Shown here piece by piece: positions 24,021 to 37,396 of a DNA stretch of 64,000 nt; positions within the stretch are counted from its first letter, which is position 1; each line of letters begins with the position of its first letter. Origin of the DNA: Steromphala cineraria. Taxonomy: Eukaryota; Mollusca; Gastropoda; Trochida; Trochidae. The DNA lies in assembly GCA_916613615.1 (NCBI GenBank), contig OU744725.1, forward strand, positions 11,496,253 to 11,560,252. The letters run 5' to 3'. The notes under the pieces are model-generated. The model had not been told where the DNA came from. It did no database searches and saw nothing but the letters and a program-made list of their open reading frames with translations. The position numbers and the translations under genes were made by a program.

Positions 24021-26561
24021 AAACAATTATCAGCCGCCACCTTCATATAAAGGACTCTTTATGCAAATAAATCCTTGAGGGCAGGTTGTTTCAGCATGTT
24101 AGACTTAAAGAGAGGGATCTATAGATAGTGTTGGGTCCACCATTATATATATTAATAATATAAGGGAATAGATTAAAAAATAATGCTCTTGATTTTCAAC
24201 CTATTCATATTGAATTTATTAAACAGGAAAAGAATATCAACAAATTGATCCTGATGTCATGACTTAGATAGAGGATACTTAATGCTGCGTCACTCGTGAA
24301 ATATCAACTTTACCAATGACACTCGATGAAATAAACCTGGTATTTGAAAAACTATACATTGGGTATTCTATTTATATGATTTTCAATTAAATATGCAATT
24401 TAGATGACTTTAAAACAAGAAAGTTACCCCCATTTGTTCACATACTTGAAAGTAGTTCCGGTACCTGACCAGTGACGATATAATATATCGTCACTGGTCA
24501 CAGTGAAAATATAATATATCGTCACTGCTGCCTGATAGAAAGTTTATTTCACTGATAAAACCCAGTATTTCATTGCTGATCATATAATAAAAAGGGATAT
24601 TATTTCTTTCTTGTAATAATTTCATTTTACTTGGATCAAATAATTTTTGACTTCAAGAAAATCTGATCAAAATAAGACAATTGATTTGACTTGATTTAAT
24701 TAATTAAACAAGCATGTCCACGGAACTTCCTTTCAACAAAAGAGTCCTCATGGAATCATCGCTTTATAATCAAGTATGAACTGATATTTAGGTTGAGCCA
24801 CGTCACTTCACTTATACTAAACATGGCACTAGACAGTGAACAGTTATAGTTACTCTGGTATTGCAACTATTATTGATAGAAACGAGAACCATAAGATAAA
24901 TTCAAAGAAACAATACATTAGGGGAAGGAGTTGTGTCAGCAAATTCAATAACAGTAGAATTACAAACAATCAACCTTTGTTGAACATTTGCAGATGACAA
25001 TGCAGCATCAGTACCACACAGAGATCAGGAATTAAATATTCATCAACACTCGCATGGTGCATTGTCACAGTTGCAAAACCTTGCTTCCCTCTTGAGTTGG
25101 AAGTGGTCAGTAGGGAAATACTATCTTCAGCGTATTGCATTTGTCATCACATTCACTGTTATCCAATTCAATGCCCACAATGTCGATTTTGTTCTTCTTG
25201 AACTATTGCCTTAAGCATCAATAATTCATCTAGCTTTTATACATTTTATACAGCATTTCAGGATGAGTGCATGGAGTTTTTTGTACCCTAAACATCAGGA
25301 GAAATAAAAAGAGGATATTTTAACCAATTATCTTATCATTGAGCCTCTGTTTGACAAGTCCACATCAGGACGAAACTAGTAACCGCCAAGGTATTTAGCA
25401 GCCCTTATAATTCTTTGCTTATCCGGCCTCTACTTCGCATTCTGTTCCCTCAACATCAGTTAATTACAAAAGCATGACACTTTGCTACAATTGTACATGG
25501 AACTCTTGCAATGGAGTGTTTATATTTTATGCTGTTACACTGGCTGTATCCTAATTTACTTACTCAGTACCCAGAAAGATGGGGGTTAGAGCCCCCTCCC
25601 CTTTTAAAACTCTTCTAAAAACTAGGACCAACTCCGAAGGTGAACCTCTCTCTTTTCAATAGGTGAACTCCCTTTTCACATTTCCTTGATCCACAATTGC
25701 TACTGAAGGTGATATTAGAAATCTAAGTTGTCTAAAAGCAGTTTGTTGGATCTAACCTTTAGGAAAAGGCGCCAATGGTAGAGGTTGTGTTATATGCTAC
25801 TCAAAGAATGTTCTTGAGATGCCAGACTGGTCACCTCACCTTCATCAATTATCTCAATTTAATCCTTTTCATTACACAATAGTTTTAAGCAACAAGACCT
25901 ATAGACTTTGGACCTATATTATAGTGCTTAGATTGCTGTATGTTCAATCTTGTGATGTTTTGTTTATGTGCCATGTATATATGAGGCCTTGATGTAAACA
26001 AATTTCCTCTAGGATCAAAAAGTATTATCTTATCTTTTCTAATTTCACCATCCATTTACATTGACTATAACTACAGACACTTACATGACCTTTTTAGCAC
26101 TAAGAGAGCTTTGAAAATCTGAGTCCTGGAGAGAAAAGAATGACTACAGACCAAAAGTTCAGGTGACAGACATTCAGAGACTCCAAAAGACTGTCCAAGC
26201 AATTATTTTCCTTCAGAAGAAGTGCCTAAATATATGCAAGGACTATTAGAAGGTTTCTACTTTATGGTGCCACTCAGCTGACAGACAAACAGGTTTGCTT
26301 GCAATAAAACAATACTTGGTATACCCTTGGCAGTCAATTATCAGTGAAAAAGTGATTGGATAACAGTCTATAATCACCTGACAACTGTTAACGCTTCAAG
26401 TCTAGCAAAGTCTTTTCATACAAAAATACACACTAATAAGGTCCCAGGGCACTTTGTTAAAGGAAATTGAAAGGAGACACTTATTAAGATTAATCTGAAA
26501 TATGCTCAGGACAAACAATCAGGCAATCTGATGAACATCTCACAGACAGATGTGCCAGCAG
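24021..26561. other. AT-rich non-coding DNA with a probable LINE 3' end near 25940-26040
   Basis: No gene seen. AATTTCCTCTAGGATCAAAA followed by GTATTATCTTATCTT at about 26005-26040 resembles a LINE 3' terminus; the fragment may extend left to about 25560. A strong palindrome lies at 24466-24500. Confidence 0.4.
24466..24500. repeat. 35-bp near-perfect palindrome
   Basis: TGACCAGTGACGATATA is followed directly by its inverted copy ending CGTCACTGGTCA; only the AT centre is imperfect. A partial second copy (ATATAATATATCGTCACTG) follows at about 24509-24527. Such a cruciform-prone sequence is often the core of a small foldback element, but no target duplication was found. Confidence 0.85.
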
Positions 26562-28478
26562 AATGACATTGTGTACTTGTATATTGGGCATACAAATGAC
26601 AACATTGTGTACTTGTATATTGGGTGTACAAATGACAACACTGCGTTCTTGTATATTGGGTATAAAAATGACAACACTGTGTACTTGTATATTGGGTATA
26701 CATATGACAACACTGTGTACTTGTATATTGGGTATACATATGACAACATGGTTTACTTGTATATTGGGTATGAAAATGACAACACTGTGTACTTGTATAT
26801 TGGGTATACAAATGACAACACTGTGTACTTGTATATTGGGTATACAAATGACAACATTGTGTACTTGTATATTCAGTATACAAATGACAACATTGTGTAC
26901 TAGTATATTGGCTATACCTTTATGACAACATTGTGTACTTGTATATTGGGTACAAAAATGACAACATTGTGTACTTGTATATTGGGTATACAAATGACAA
27001 CACTGTGTACTTGGATATTGGGTATACAAATGACAACACTGTGTACTTGTATATTTGGTATACAAATGACAACACTGTGTACTTGTATATTGGGTATACA
27101 AATGACAACACTGTGTACTTGTATATTGGATATAAAATGACAACATTGTGTACTTGGATATTGGGTATACAAATGACAACACTGTGTACTTGTATATTGG
27201 GTATACAAATGACAACATTGTTTACTTGTATATTGGGTATGAAAATGACAACACTGTGTACTTGTATATTGGGTATACAAATGACAACACTGTGTACTTG
27301 TATATTGGGTACACAAATGACAACATTGTGTACTTGTATATTGGGTATACATATGACAACATTGTGTACTTGTGTTTTGGGTATACAAATGACAACATTG
27401 TGTACTTGGATATTGGGTATACAAATGACAACACTGTGTACTTGTATATTGGATATAAAATGACAACACTGTGTACTTGCATATTCGGTATACAAATGAC
27501 AACATTGTGTACTTGTATATTCAGTATACAAATGACAACATTGTGTACTAGTATATTGGCTATACCTATATGACAACATTGTGTACTTGTATATTGGGTA
27601 CAAAAATGACAACATTGTGTACTTGTATATTGGGTATACAAATGACAACACTGTGTACTTGTATATTTGGTATACAAATGACAACACTGTGTACTTGTAT
27701 ATTTGGTATACAAATGACAACACTGTGTACTTGTATATTTGGTATACAAATGACAACACTGTGTACTTGTATATTAGGTATACAAATGACAACACTGTGT
27801 ACTTGTATATTAGGTATATATATGACAACATTGTGTACTTGTATATTGGGTGTAAAATGACAACACTGTGTACTTGTATATTTGGTATACAAATGACAAC
27901 ACTGTGTACTTGTATATTGGGTGTAAAATGATAACACTGTGTACTTGTATATTCGGTATACAAATGACAACATTGTGTACTTGTATATTGGGTGTAAAAT
28001 GACAACACTGTGTACTTGTATATTGGGTGTAAAATGACAACACTGTGTACTTGTATATTGGATATATAATGACAACACTGTGTACTTGCATATTCGGTAT
28101 ACAAATGACAACATTGTGTACTTGGATATTCAGTATACAAATGACAACATTGTGTACTAGTATATTGGCTATACCTATATGACAACATTGTGTACTTGTA
28201 TATTGGGTACAAAAATGACAACATTGTGTACTTGTATATTTGGTATACAAATGACAACACTGTGTACTTGTATATTGGATATAAAATGACAACACTGTGT
28301 ACTTGTATATTGGATATAAAATGACAACATTGTGTACTTGGATATTGGGTATACAAATGACAACACTGTGTACTTGTATATTGGATATAAAATGACAACA
28401 CTGTGTACTTGCATATTCGGTATACAAATGACAACATTGTGTACTTGTATATTCAGTATACAAATGACAACATTGTGT

Positions 28479-31400
28479 ACTAGTATATTGGCTATACCTA
28501 TATGACAACATTGTGTACTTGTATATTGGGTACAAAAAGACAACATTGTGTACTTGTATATTGGGTATACAAATGACAACACTGTGTACGTGTATATTTG
28601 GTATACAAATGACAACACTGTGTACTTGTATATTTGGTATACAAATGATAACACTGTGTACTTGTATATTGGATATAAAATGACAACATTGTGTACTTGG
28701 ATATTGGGTATACAAATGACAACACTGTGTACTTGTATATTGGATATAAAATGACAACACTGTGTACTTGCATATTCGGTATACAAATGACAACATTGTG
28801 TACTTGTATATTGGGTATACAAATGACAACACTGTGTACTTGTATATTGGGTATACAAATGACAACACTGTGTACTTGTATATTGGGTATGAAAATGACA
28901 ACACTGTGTACTTGTATATTGGGTATACAAATGACAACACTGTGTACTTGTATATTGGGTACACAAATGACAACATTGTGTACTTGTATATTGGGTGTAA
29001 AATGACAACACTGTGTACTTGTATATTGGGTGTACATATGACAACACTGTGTACTTGTATATTGGGTGTAAAATGACAACATTGTGTACTTGTATATTGG
29101 GTATACATATGACAACACTGTGTACTTGTATATTGGGTGTAAAATGACAACACTGTGTACTTGTATATTCGGTATACAAATGACAACATTGTGTACTTGG
29201 ATATTCAGTATACAAATGACAACATTGTGTACTAGTATATTGGCTATACCTATATGACAACATTGTGTACTTGTATATTGGGTACAAAAATGACAACATT
29301 GTGTACTTGTATATTGGGTATACAAATGACAACACTGTGTACTTGTATATTTGGTATACAAATGACAACACTGTGTACTTGTATATTTGGTATACAAATG
29401 ACAACACTGTGTACTTGTATATTGGATATAAAATGACAACACTGTGTACTTGTATATTGGATATAAAATGACAACATTGTGTACATGGATATTGGGTATA
29501 CAAATGACAACACTGTGTACGTGTATATTGGATATAAAATGACAACACTGTGTACTTGCATATTCGGTATACAAATGACAACATTGTGTACTTGTATATT
29601 CAGTATACAAATGACAACATTGTGTACTAGTATATTGGCTATACCTATATGACAACATTGTGTACTTGTATATTGGGTACAAAAATGACAACATTGTGTA
29701 CTTGTATATTGGGTATACAAATGACAACACTGTGTACTTGGATATTGGGTATACAAATGACAACACTGTGTACTTGTATATTTGGTATACAAATGACAAC
29801 ACTGTGTACTTGTATATTTGGTATACAAATGACAACACTGTGTACTTGTATATTGGATATAAAATGACAACATTGTGTACTTGGATATTGGGTATACAAA
29901 TGACAACACTGTGTACTTGTATATTGGATATAAAATGACAACACTGTGTACTTGCATATTCGGTATACAAATGACAACATTGTGTACTTGTATATTCAGT
30001 ATACAAATGACAACATTGTGTACTAGTATATTGGCTATACCTATATGACAACATTGTGTACTTGTATATTGGGTACAAAAAGACAACATTGTGTACTTGT
30101 ATATTGGGTATACAAATGACAACACTGTGTACGTGTATATTTGGTATACAAATGACAACACTGTGTACTTGTATATTTGGTATACAAATGATAACACTGT
30201 GTACTTGTATATTGGATATAAAATGACAACATTGTGTACTTGGATATTGGGTATACAAATGACAACACTGTGTACTTGTATATTGGATATAAAATGACAA
30301 CACTGTGTACTTGCATATTCGGTATACAAATGACAACATTGTGTACTTGTATATTGGGTATACAAATGACAACACTGTGTACTTGTATATTGGGTATACA
30401 AATGACAACACTGTGTACTTGTATATTGGGTATGAAAATGACAACACTGTGTACTTGTATATTGGGTATACAAATGACAACACTGTGTACTTGTATATTG
30501 GGTACACAAATGACAACATTGTGTACTTGTATATTGGGTACAAAAATGACAACACTGTGTACTTGTATATTGGGTGTACATATGACAACACTGTGTACTT
30601 GTATATTGGGTGTAAAATGACAACATTGTGTACTTGTATATTGGGTATACATATGACAACACTGTGTACTTGTATATTGGGTGTAAAATGACAACACTGT
30701 GTACTTGCATATTCGGTATACAAATGACAACATTGTGTACTTGGATATTCAGTATACAAATGACAACATTGTGTACTAGTATATTGGCTATACCTATATG
30801 ACAACATTGTGTACTTGTATATTGGGTACAAAAATGACAACATTGTGTACTTGTATATTGGGTATACAAATGACAACACTGTGTACTTGTATATTTGGTA
30901 TACAAATGACAACACTGTGTACTTGTATATTTGGTATACAAATGACAACACTGTGTACTTGTATATTGGATATAAAATGACAACACTGTGTACTTGTATA
31001 TTGGATAAAAAATGACAACATTGTGTACTTGGATATTGGGTATACAAATGACAACACTGTGTACGTGTATATTGGATATAAAATGACAACACTGTGTACT
31101 TGCATATTCGGTATACAAATGACAACATTGTGTACTTGTATATTCAGTATACAAATGACAACATTGTGTACTAGTATATTGGCTATACCTATATGACAAC
31201 ATTGTGTACTTGTATATTGGGTACAAAAATGACAACATTGTGTACTTGTATATTGGGTATACAAATGACAACACTGTGTACTTGTATATTGGGTATACAA
31301 ATGACAACACTGTGTACTTGTATATTTGGTATACAAATGACAACACTGTGTACTTGTATATTTGGTATACAAATGACAACACTGTGTACTTGTATATTGG

Positions 31401-31540
31401 ATATAAAATGACAACATTGTGTACTTGGATATTGGGTATACAAATGACAACACTGTGTACTTGTATATTGGATATAAAATGACAACACTGTGTACTTGCA
31501 TATTCGGTATACAAATGACAACATTGTGTACTTGTATATT
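28479..31540. repeat. Higher-order repeat of the satellite, period 1543-1544 bp, two copies
   Basis: The rare marker ACTAGTATATTGGCTATACC occurs at 28479, 29231, 29626 and again at 30022, 30775, 31170, giving the same spacing pattern 752/395/396. Rare variants such as GTGTACGTGTATATTTGG recur at the same offset. A one-base difference comes from GGGTGTAAAA (about 28992) versus GGGTACAAAAA (about 30535). Homology ends near 31540. Confidence 0.88.
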
Positions 31541-32854
31541 GGGTATACAAATGACAACACTGTGTACTTGTATATTGGGTACACAAATGACAACATTGTG
31601 TACTTGTATATTGGGTGTAAAATGACAACACTGTGTACTTGTATATTGGGTGTACATATGACAACACTGTGTACTTGTATATTGGGTGTAAAATGACAAC
31701 ATTGTGTACTTGTATATTGGGTATACATATGACAACACTGTGTACTTGTATATTGGGTGTAAAATGACAACACTGTGTACTTGCATATTCGGTATACAAA
31801 TGACAACATTGTGTACTTGGATATTCAGTATACAAATGACAACATTGTGTACTAGTATATTGGCTATACCTATATGACAACATTGTGTACTTGTATATTG
31901 GGTACAAAAATGACAACATTGTGTACTTGTATATTGGGTATACAAATGACAACACTGTGTACTTGTATATTTGGTATACAAATGACAACACTGTGTACTT
32001 GTATATTTGGTATACAAATGACAACACTGTGTACTTGTATATTGGGTATAAAATGACAACACTGTGTACTTGGATATTGGGTATACAAATGACAACACTG
32101 TGTAAGTGTATATTGGATATAAAATGACAACACTGTGTACTTGCATATTCGGTATACAAATGACAACATTGTGTACTTGTATATTCAGTATACAAATGAC
32201 AACATTGTGTACTAGTATATTGGCTATACCTATATGACAACATTGTGTACTTGTATATTGGGTACAAAAATGACAACATTGTGTACTTGTATATTGGGTA
32301 TACAAATGACAACACTGTGTACTTGGATATTGGGTATACAAATGACAACACTGTGTACTTGTATATTTGGTATACAAATGACAACACTGTGTACTTGTAT
32401 ATTGGATATAAAATGACAACACTGTGTACTTGTATATTGGATATAAAATGACAACATTGTGTACTTGGATATTGGGTATACAAATGACAACACTGTGTAA
32501 GTGTATATTGGATATAAAATGACAACACTGTGTACTTGCATATTCGGTATACAAATGACAACATTGTGTACTTGTATATTCAGTATACAAATGACAACAT
32601 TGTGTACTAGTATATTGGCTATACCTATATGACAACATTGTGTACTTGTATATTGGGTACAAAAATGACAACATTGTGTACTTGTATATTGGGTATACAA
32701 ATGACAACACTGTGTACTTGGATATTGGGTATACAAATGACAACACTGTGTACTTGTATATTTGGTATACAAATGACAACACTGTGTACTTGTATATTGG
32801 GTATACAAATGACAACACTGTGTACTTGTATATTGGATATAAAATGACAACATT

Positions 32855-35800
32855 GTGTACTTGGATATTGGGTATACAAATGACAACACTGTGTACTTGT
32901 ATATTGGATATAAAATGACAACACTGTGTACTTGCATATTCGGTATACAAATGACAACATTGTGTACTTGTATATTGGGTATACAAATGACAACACTGTG
33001 TACTTGTATATTGGGTATACATATGACAACACTGTGTACTTGTATATTGGGTATACAAATGACAACATTGTTTACTTGTATATTGGGTATGAAAATGACA
33101 ACACTGTGTACTTGTATATTGGGTATACAAATGACAACACTGTGTACTTGTATATTGGGTTCACAAATGACAACACTGTGTACTTGTATATTGGGTATAC
33201 AAATGACAACATTATGTACTTGTATATTGGGTATACAAATGACAACACTGTGTACTTGTATATTGGGTATACATATGACAACACTGTGTACTTGTATATT
33301 GGGTATACAAATGACAACATTGTTTACTTGTATATTGGGTATGAAAATGACAACACTGTGTACTTGTATATTGGGTATACAAATGACAACACTGTGTACT
33401 TGTATATTGGGTATACATATGACAACACTGTGTACTTGTATATTGGGTATACATATGACAACATTGTTTACTTGTATATTGGGTATGAAAATGACAACAC
33501 TGTGTACTTGTATATTGGGTATACAAATGACAACACTGTGTACTTGTATATTGGGTATACAAATGACAACACTGTGTACTTGTATATTGGGTATACATAT
33601 GACAACACTGTGTACTTGTATATTGGGTATACAAATGACAACATTGTTTACTTGTATATTGGGTATAAAAATGACAACACTGTGTACTTGTATATTGGGT
33701 ATACAAATGACAACACTGTGTACTTGTATATTGGGTGCACAAATGACAACATTGTGTACTTGTATATTGGGTGTAAAATGACAACACTGTGTACTTGTAT
33801 ATTGGGTGTACATATGACAACACTGTGTACTTGTATATTGGGTGTAAAATGACAACATTGTGTACTTGTATATTGGGTATACATATGACAACATTGTGTA
33901 CTTGTATATTGGGTGTAAAATGACAACACTGTGTACTTGTATATTGGGTATACATATGACAACATTGTGTACTTGTATATTGGGTGTAAAATGACAACAT
34001 TGTGTACTTGTATATTGGGTATACATATGACAACATTGTGTACTTGTATATTGGGTGTAAAATGACAACACTGTGTACTTGTATATTGGGTGTAAAATGA
34101 CACATTGTGTACTTGTATATTGGGTGTACATATGACAACACTGTGTACTTGTATATTGGGTGTACATATGACAACACTGTGTACTTGTATATTGGGTGTA
34201 AAATGACACATTGTGTACTTGTATATTGGGTGTACATATGACAACATTGTGTACTTGTATATTGGGTGTAAAATGACAACACTGTGTACTTGTATATTGG
34301 GTATACATATGACAACACTGTGTACTTGTATATTGGGTGTACAAATGACAACACTGTGTACTTGTATATTGGGTGTAAAATGACACATTGTGTACTTGTA
34401 TATTGGGTATACATATGACAACACTGTGTACTTGTATATTGGGTGTAAAATGACAACATTGTGTACTTGGATATTGGGTATACAAATGACAACACTGTGT
34501 ACTTGTATATTGGATATAAAATGACAACACTGTGTACTTGCATATTCGGTATACAAATGACAACATTGTGTACTTGTATATTGGGTATACAAATGACAAC
34601 ACTGTGTACTTGTATATTGGGTATACATATGACAACACTGTGTACTTGTATATTGGGTATACAAATGACAACATTGTTTACTTGTATATTGGGTATGAAA
34701 ATGACAACACTGTGTACTTGTATATTGGGTATACAAATGACAACACTGTGTACTTGTATATTGGGTTCACAAATGACAACACTGTGTACTTGTATATTGG
34801 GTATACAAATGACAACATTATGTACTTGTATATTGGGTATACAAATGACAACACTGTGTACTTGTATATTGGGTATACATATGACAACACTGTGTACTTG
34901 TATATTGGGTATACAAATGACAACATTGTTTACTTGTATATTGGGTATGAAAATGACAACACTGTGTACTTGTATATTGGGTATACAAATGACAACACTG
35001 TGTACTTGTATATTGGGTATACATATGACAACACTGTGTACTTGTATATTGGGTATACATATGACAACATTGTTTACTTGTATATTGGGTATGGAAATGA
35101 CAACACTGTGTACTTGTATATTGGGTATACAAATGACAACACTGTGTACTTGTATATTGGGTATACAAATGACAACACTGTGTACTTGTATATTGGGTAT
35201 ACATATGACAACACTGTGTACTTGTATATTGGGTATACAAATGACAACATTGTTTACTTGTATATTGGGTATGAAAATGACAACACTGTGTACTTGTATA
35301 TTGGGTATACAAATGACAACACTGTGTACTTGTATATTGGGTACACAAATGACAACATTGTGTACTTGTATATTGGGTGTAAAATGACAACACTGTGTAC
35401 TTGTATATTGGGTGTACATATTACAACACTGTGTACTTGTATATTGGGTGTAAAATGACAACATTGTGTACTTGTATATTGGGTATACATATGACAACAT
35501 TGTGTACTTGTATATTGGGTGTAAAATGACAACACTGTGTACTTGTATATTGGGTATACATATGACAACATTGTGTACTTGTATATTGGGTGTAAAATGA
35601 CAACATTGTGTACTTGTATATTGGGTATACATATGACAACATTGTGTACTTGTATATTGGGTGTAAAATGACAACACTGTGTACTTGTATATTGGGTGTA
35701 AAATGACACATTGTGTACTTGTATATTGGGTGTACATATGACAACACTGTGTACTTGTATATTGGGTGTACATATGACAACACTGTGTACTTGTATATTG

Positions 35801-36066
35801 GGTGTAAAATGACACATTGTGTACTTGTATATTGGGTGTACATATGACAACATTGTGTACTTGTATATTGGGTGTAAAATGACAACACTGTGTACTTGTA
35901 TATTGGGTATACATATGACAACACTGTGTACTTGTATATTGGGTGTACAAATGACAACACTGTGTACTTGTATATTGGGTGTAAAATGACACATTGTGTA
36001 CTTGTATATTGGGTATACATATGACAACACTGTGTACTTGTATATTGGGTGTAAAATGACAACATT
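32855..36066. repeat. Higher-order repeat of the satellite, period 1606 bp, two copies, very recent
   Basis: 32855-34460 and 34461-36066 align unit by unit, including rare variants GGGTTCACAAATG, ACATTATGTAC and TGACACATTG. I saw only about four substitutions, for example GGGTATAAAAATG versus GGGTATGAAAATG and GGGTGCACAAATG versus GGGTACACAAATG. This is the youngest event visible in the array. Confidence 0.9.
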
Positions 36067-36583
36067 GTGTACTTGTATATTGGGTGTAAAATGACAACAT
36101 TGTGTACTTGTATATTGGGTATACATATGACAACACTGTGTACTTGTATATTGGGTGTACAAATGACAACACTGTGTACTTGTATATTGGGTGTAAAATG
36201 ACACATTGTGTACTTGTATATTGGGTATACATATGACAACACTGTGTACTTGTATATTGGGTATACATATGACAACACTGTGTACTTGTATATTGGATGT
36301 ACATATGACAACACTGTGTACTTGTATATTGGGTATACATATGACAACACTGTGTACTTGTATATTGGGTATACATATGACAACACTGTGTACTTGTATA
36401 TTGGGTATACATATGACAACACTGTGTACTTGTATATTGGGTGTACAAATGACAACATTGTGTACTTGTATATTGGGTATACATATGACAACACTGTGTA
36501 CTTGTATATTGGGTGTACAAATGACAACACTGTGTACTTGTATATTGGGTGTAAAATGACAACATTGTGTACTTGTATATTGG

Positions 36584-36755
36584 CAGTGTATAAAATAGAT
36601 TTGAAACGTAGCCTGTCCTAAAAATTAATTGGTTAATTCCTAAGGGGGAAATAAAGAAATAAAATTAAAAGTTACCAGTCCTGACCAAAAAGTAACCAGT
36701 CTTGGCAAAAAGTAGCCTGTCAAGGACTGGCAGACAGGCTATATTTTAAACACTG
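36584..36755. mobile_element. CAGTG-ended MITE inserted in the satellite, 7-bp target duplication
   Basis: ATATTGG flanks both sides (36577-36583 and 36756-36762); removing the insert and one copy restores a normal satellite unit. Ends are CAGTGTATAAAATA and, inverted, CAGTGTTTAAAATA, with TAGCCTGTC also inverted further in. Inside are two or three diverged copies of a 21-bp repeat (ACCAGTCCTGACC). A longer relative lies at 43308-43533. No coding capacity. Confidence 0.92.
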
Positions 36756-37396
36756 ATATTGGGTATACATATGACAACATTGTGTACTTGTATATTGGGT
36801 ATACATATGACAACAATGTGTACTTGTATATTGGGTATGAAAATGACAACACTGTGTACTTGTATATTAGGTATACAAATGACAACATTGTGTACTTGTA
36901 TATTCGGTATACAAATGACAACACTGTGTACTTGTTTATTCGGTATACAAATGACAACATTGTGTTCTTGTATATTCGGTATACAAATGACAACATTGTG
37001 TTATTGTATATTCGGAATACAAATGACAACATTGTGTACTTGTATATTGGGTATACAAATGACAACATTGTGTACTTGTATATTGGGTATACAAATGACA
37101 ACACTGTGTACTTGTATATTGGGTATTCAAATGACAACACTGTGTACTTGTACAACATTATGTACTTGTATATTGGGTATACAAATAACAAAATTGTGTA
37201 CTTGTATATTGGGTACAAAAATGACAACATTGTGTTCTTGTATATTGGGTGAAAAATGACAACATTGTTTACTTGCATATTGGGTATTAAACTGACAACA
37301 TTGTGTACTTGTATATTCGGTATAAAAATGACAACGATGTGTACTTGTATATTGGCTACAAAAATGACAACATTGTGTTCTCGTACATTGGGTATA

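Larger units (their letters stand above)
26562..37396. repeat. 36-bp satellite array, about 300 copies
   Basis: The unit runs TGACAACACTGTGTACTTG then TATATTGGGTATACAAA. Length variants are 36 bp (GGGTATACAAA, GGGTATGAAAA, TCAGTATACAAA), 35 bp (GGGTGTAAAA, GGATATAAAA), 37 bp (GGCTATACCTATA) and 34 bp (TGACACATTG). The consensus carries TTGTATATTGGGTATACAA, a perfect 7-bp stem with a TTGGG loop, and the shorter inverted pair ACAC-T-GTGT. The centre is most homogeneous; the edges, especially 36756-37396, are more diverged. Because 36 is a multiple of three and the unit has few stops, long frames run in several phases on both strands (up to about 1100 codons, minus strand). These are periodicity artefacts, not genes. 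Confidence 0.97.

Noticed and set aside
26562..37396. CRISPR-like array (regular short repeats)
   Set aside because: There are no unique spacers: the units are contiguous and the whole period is repeated. The genome is eukaryotic.
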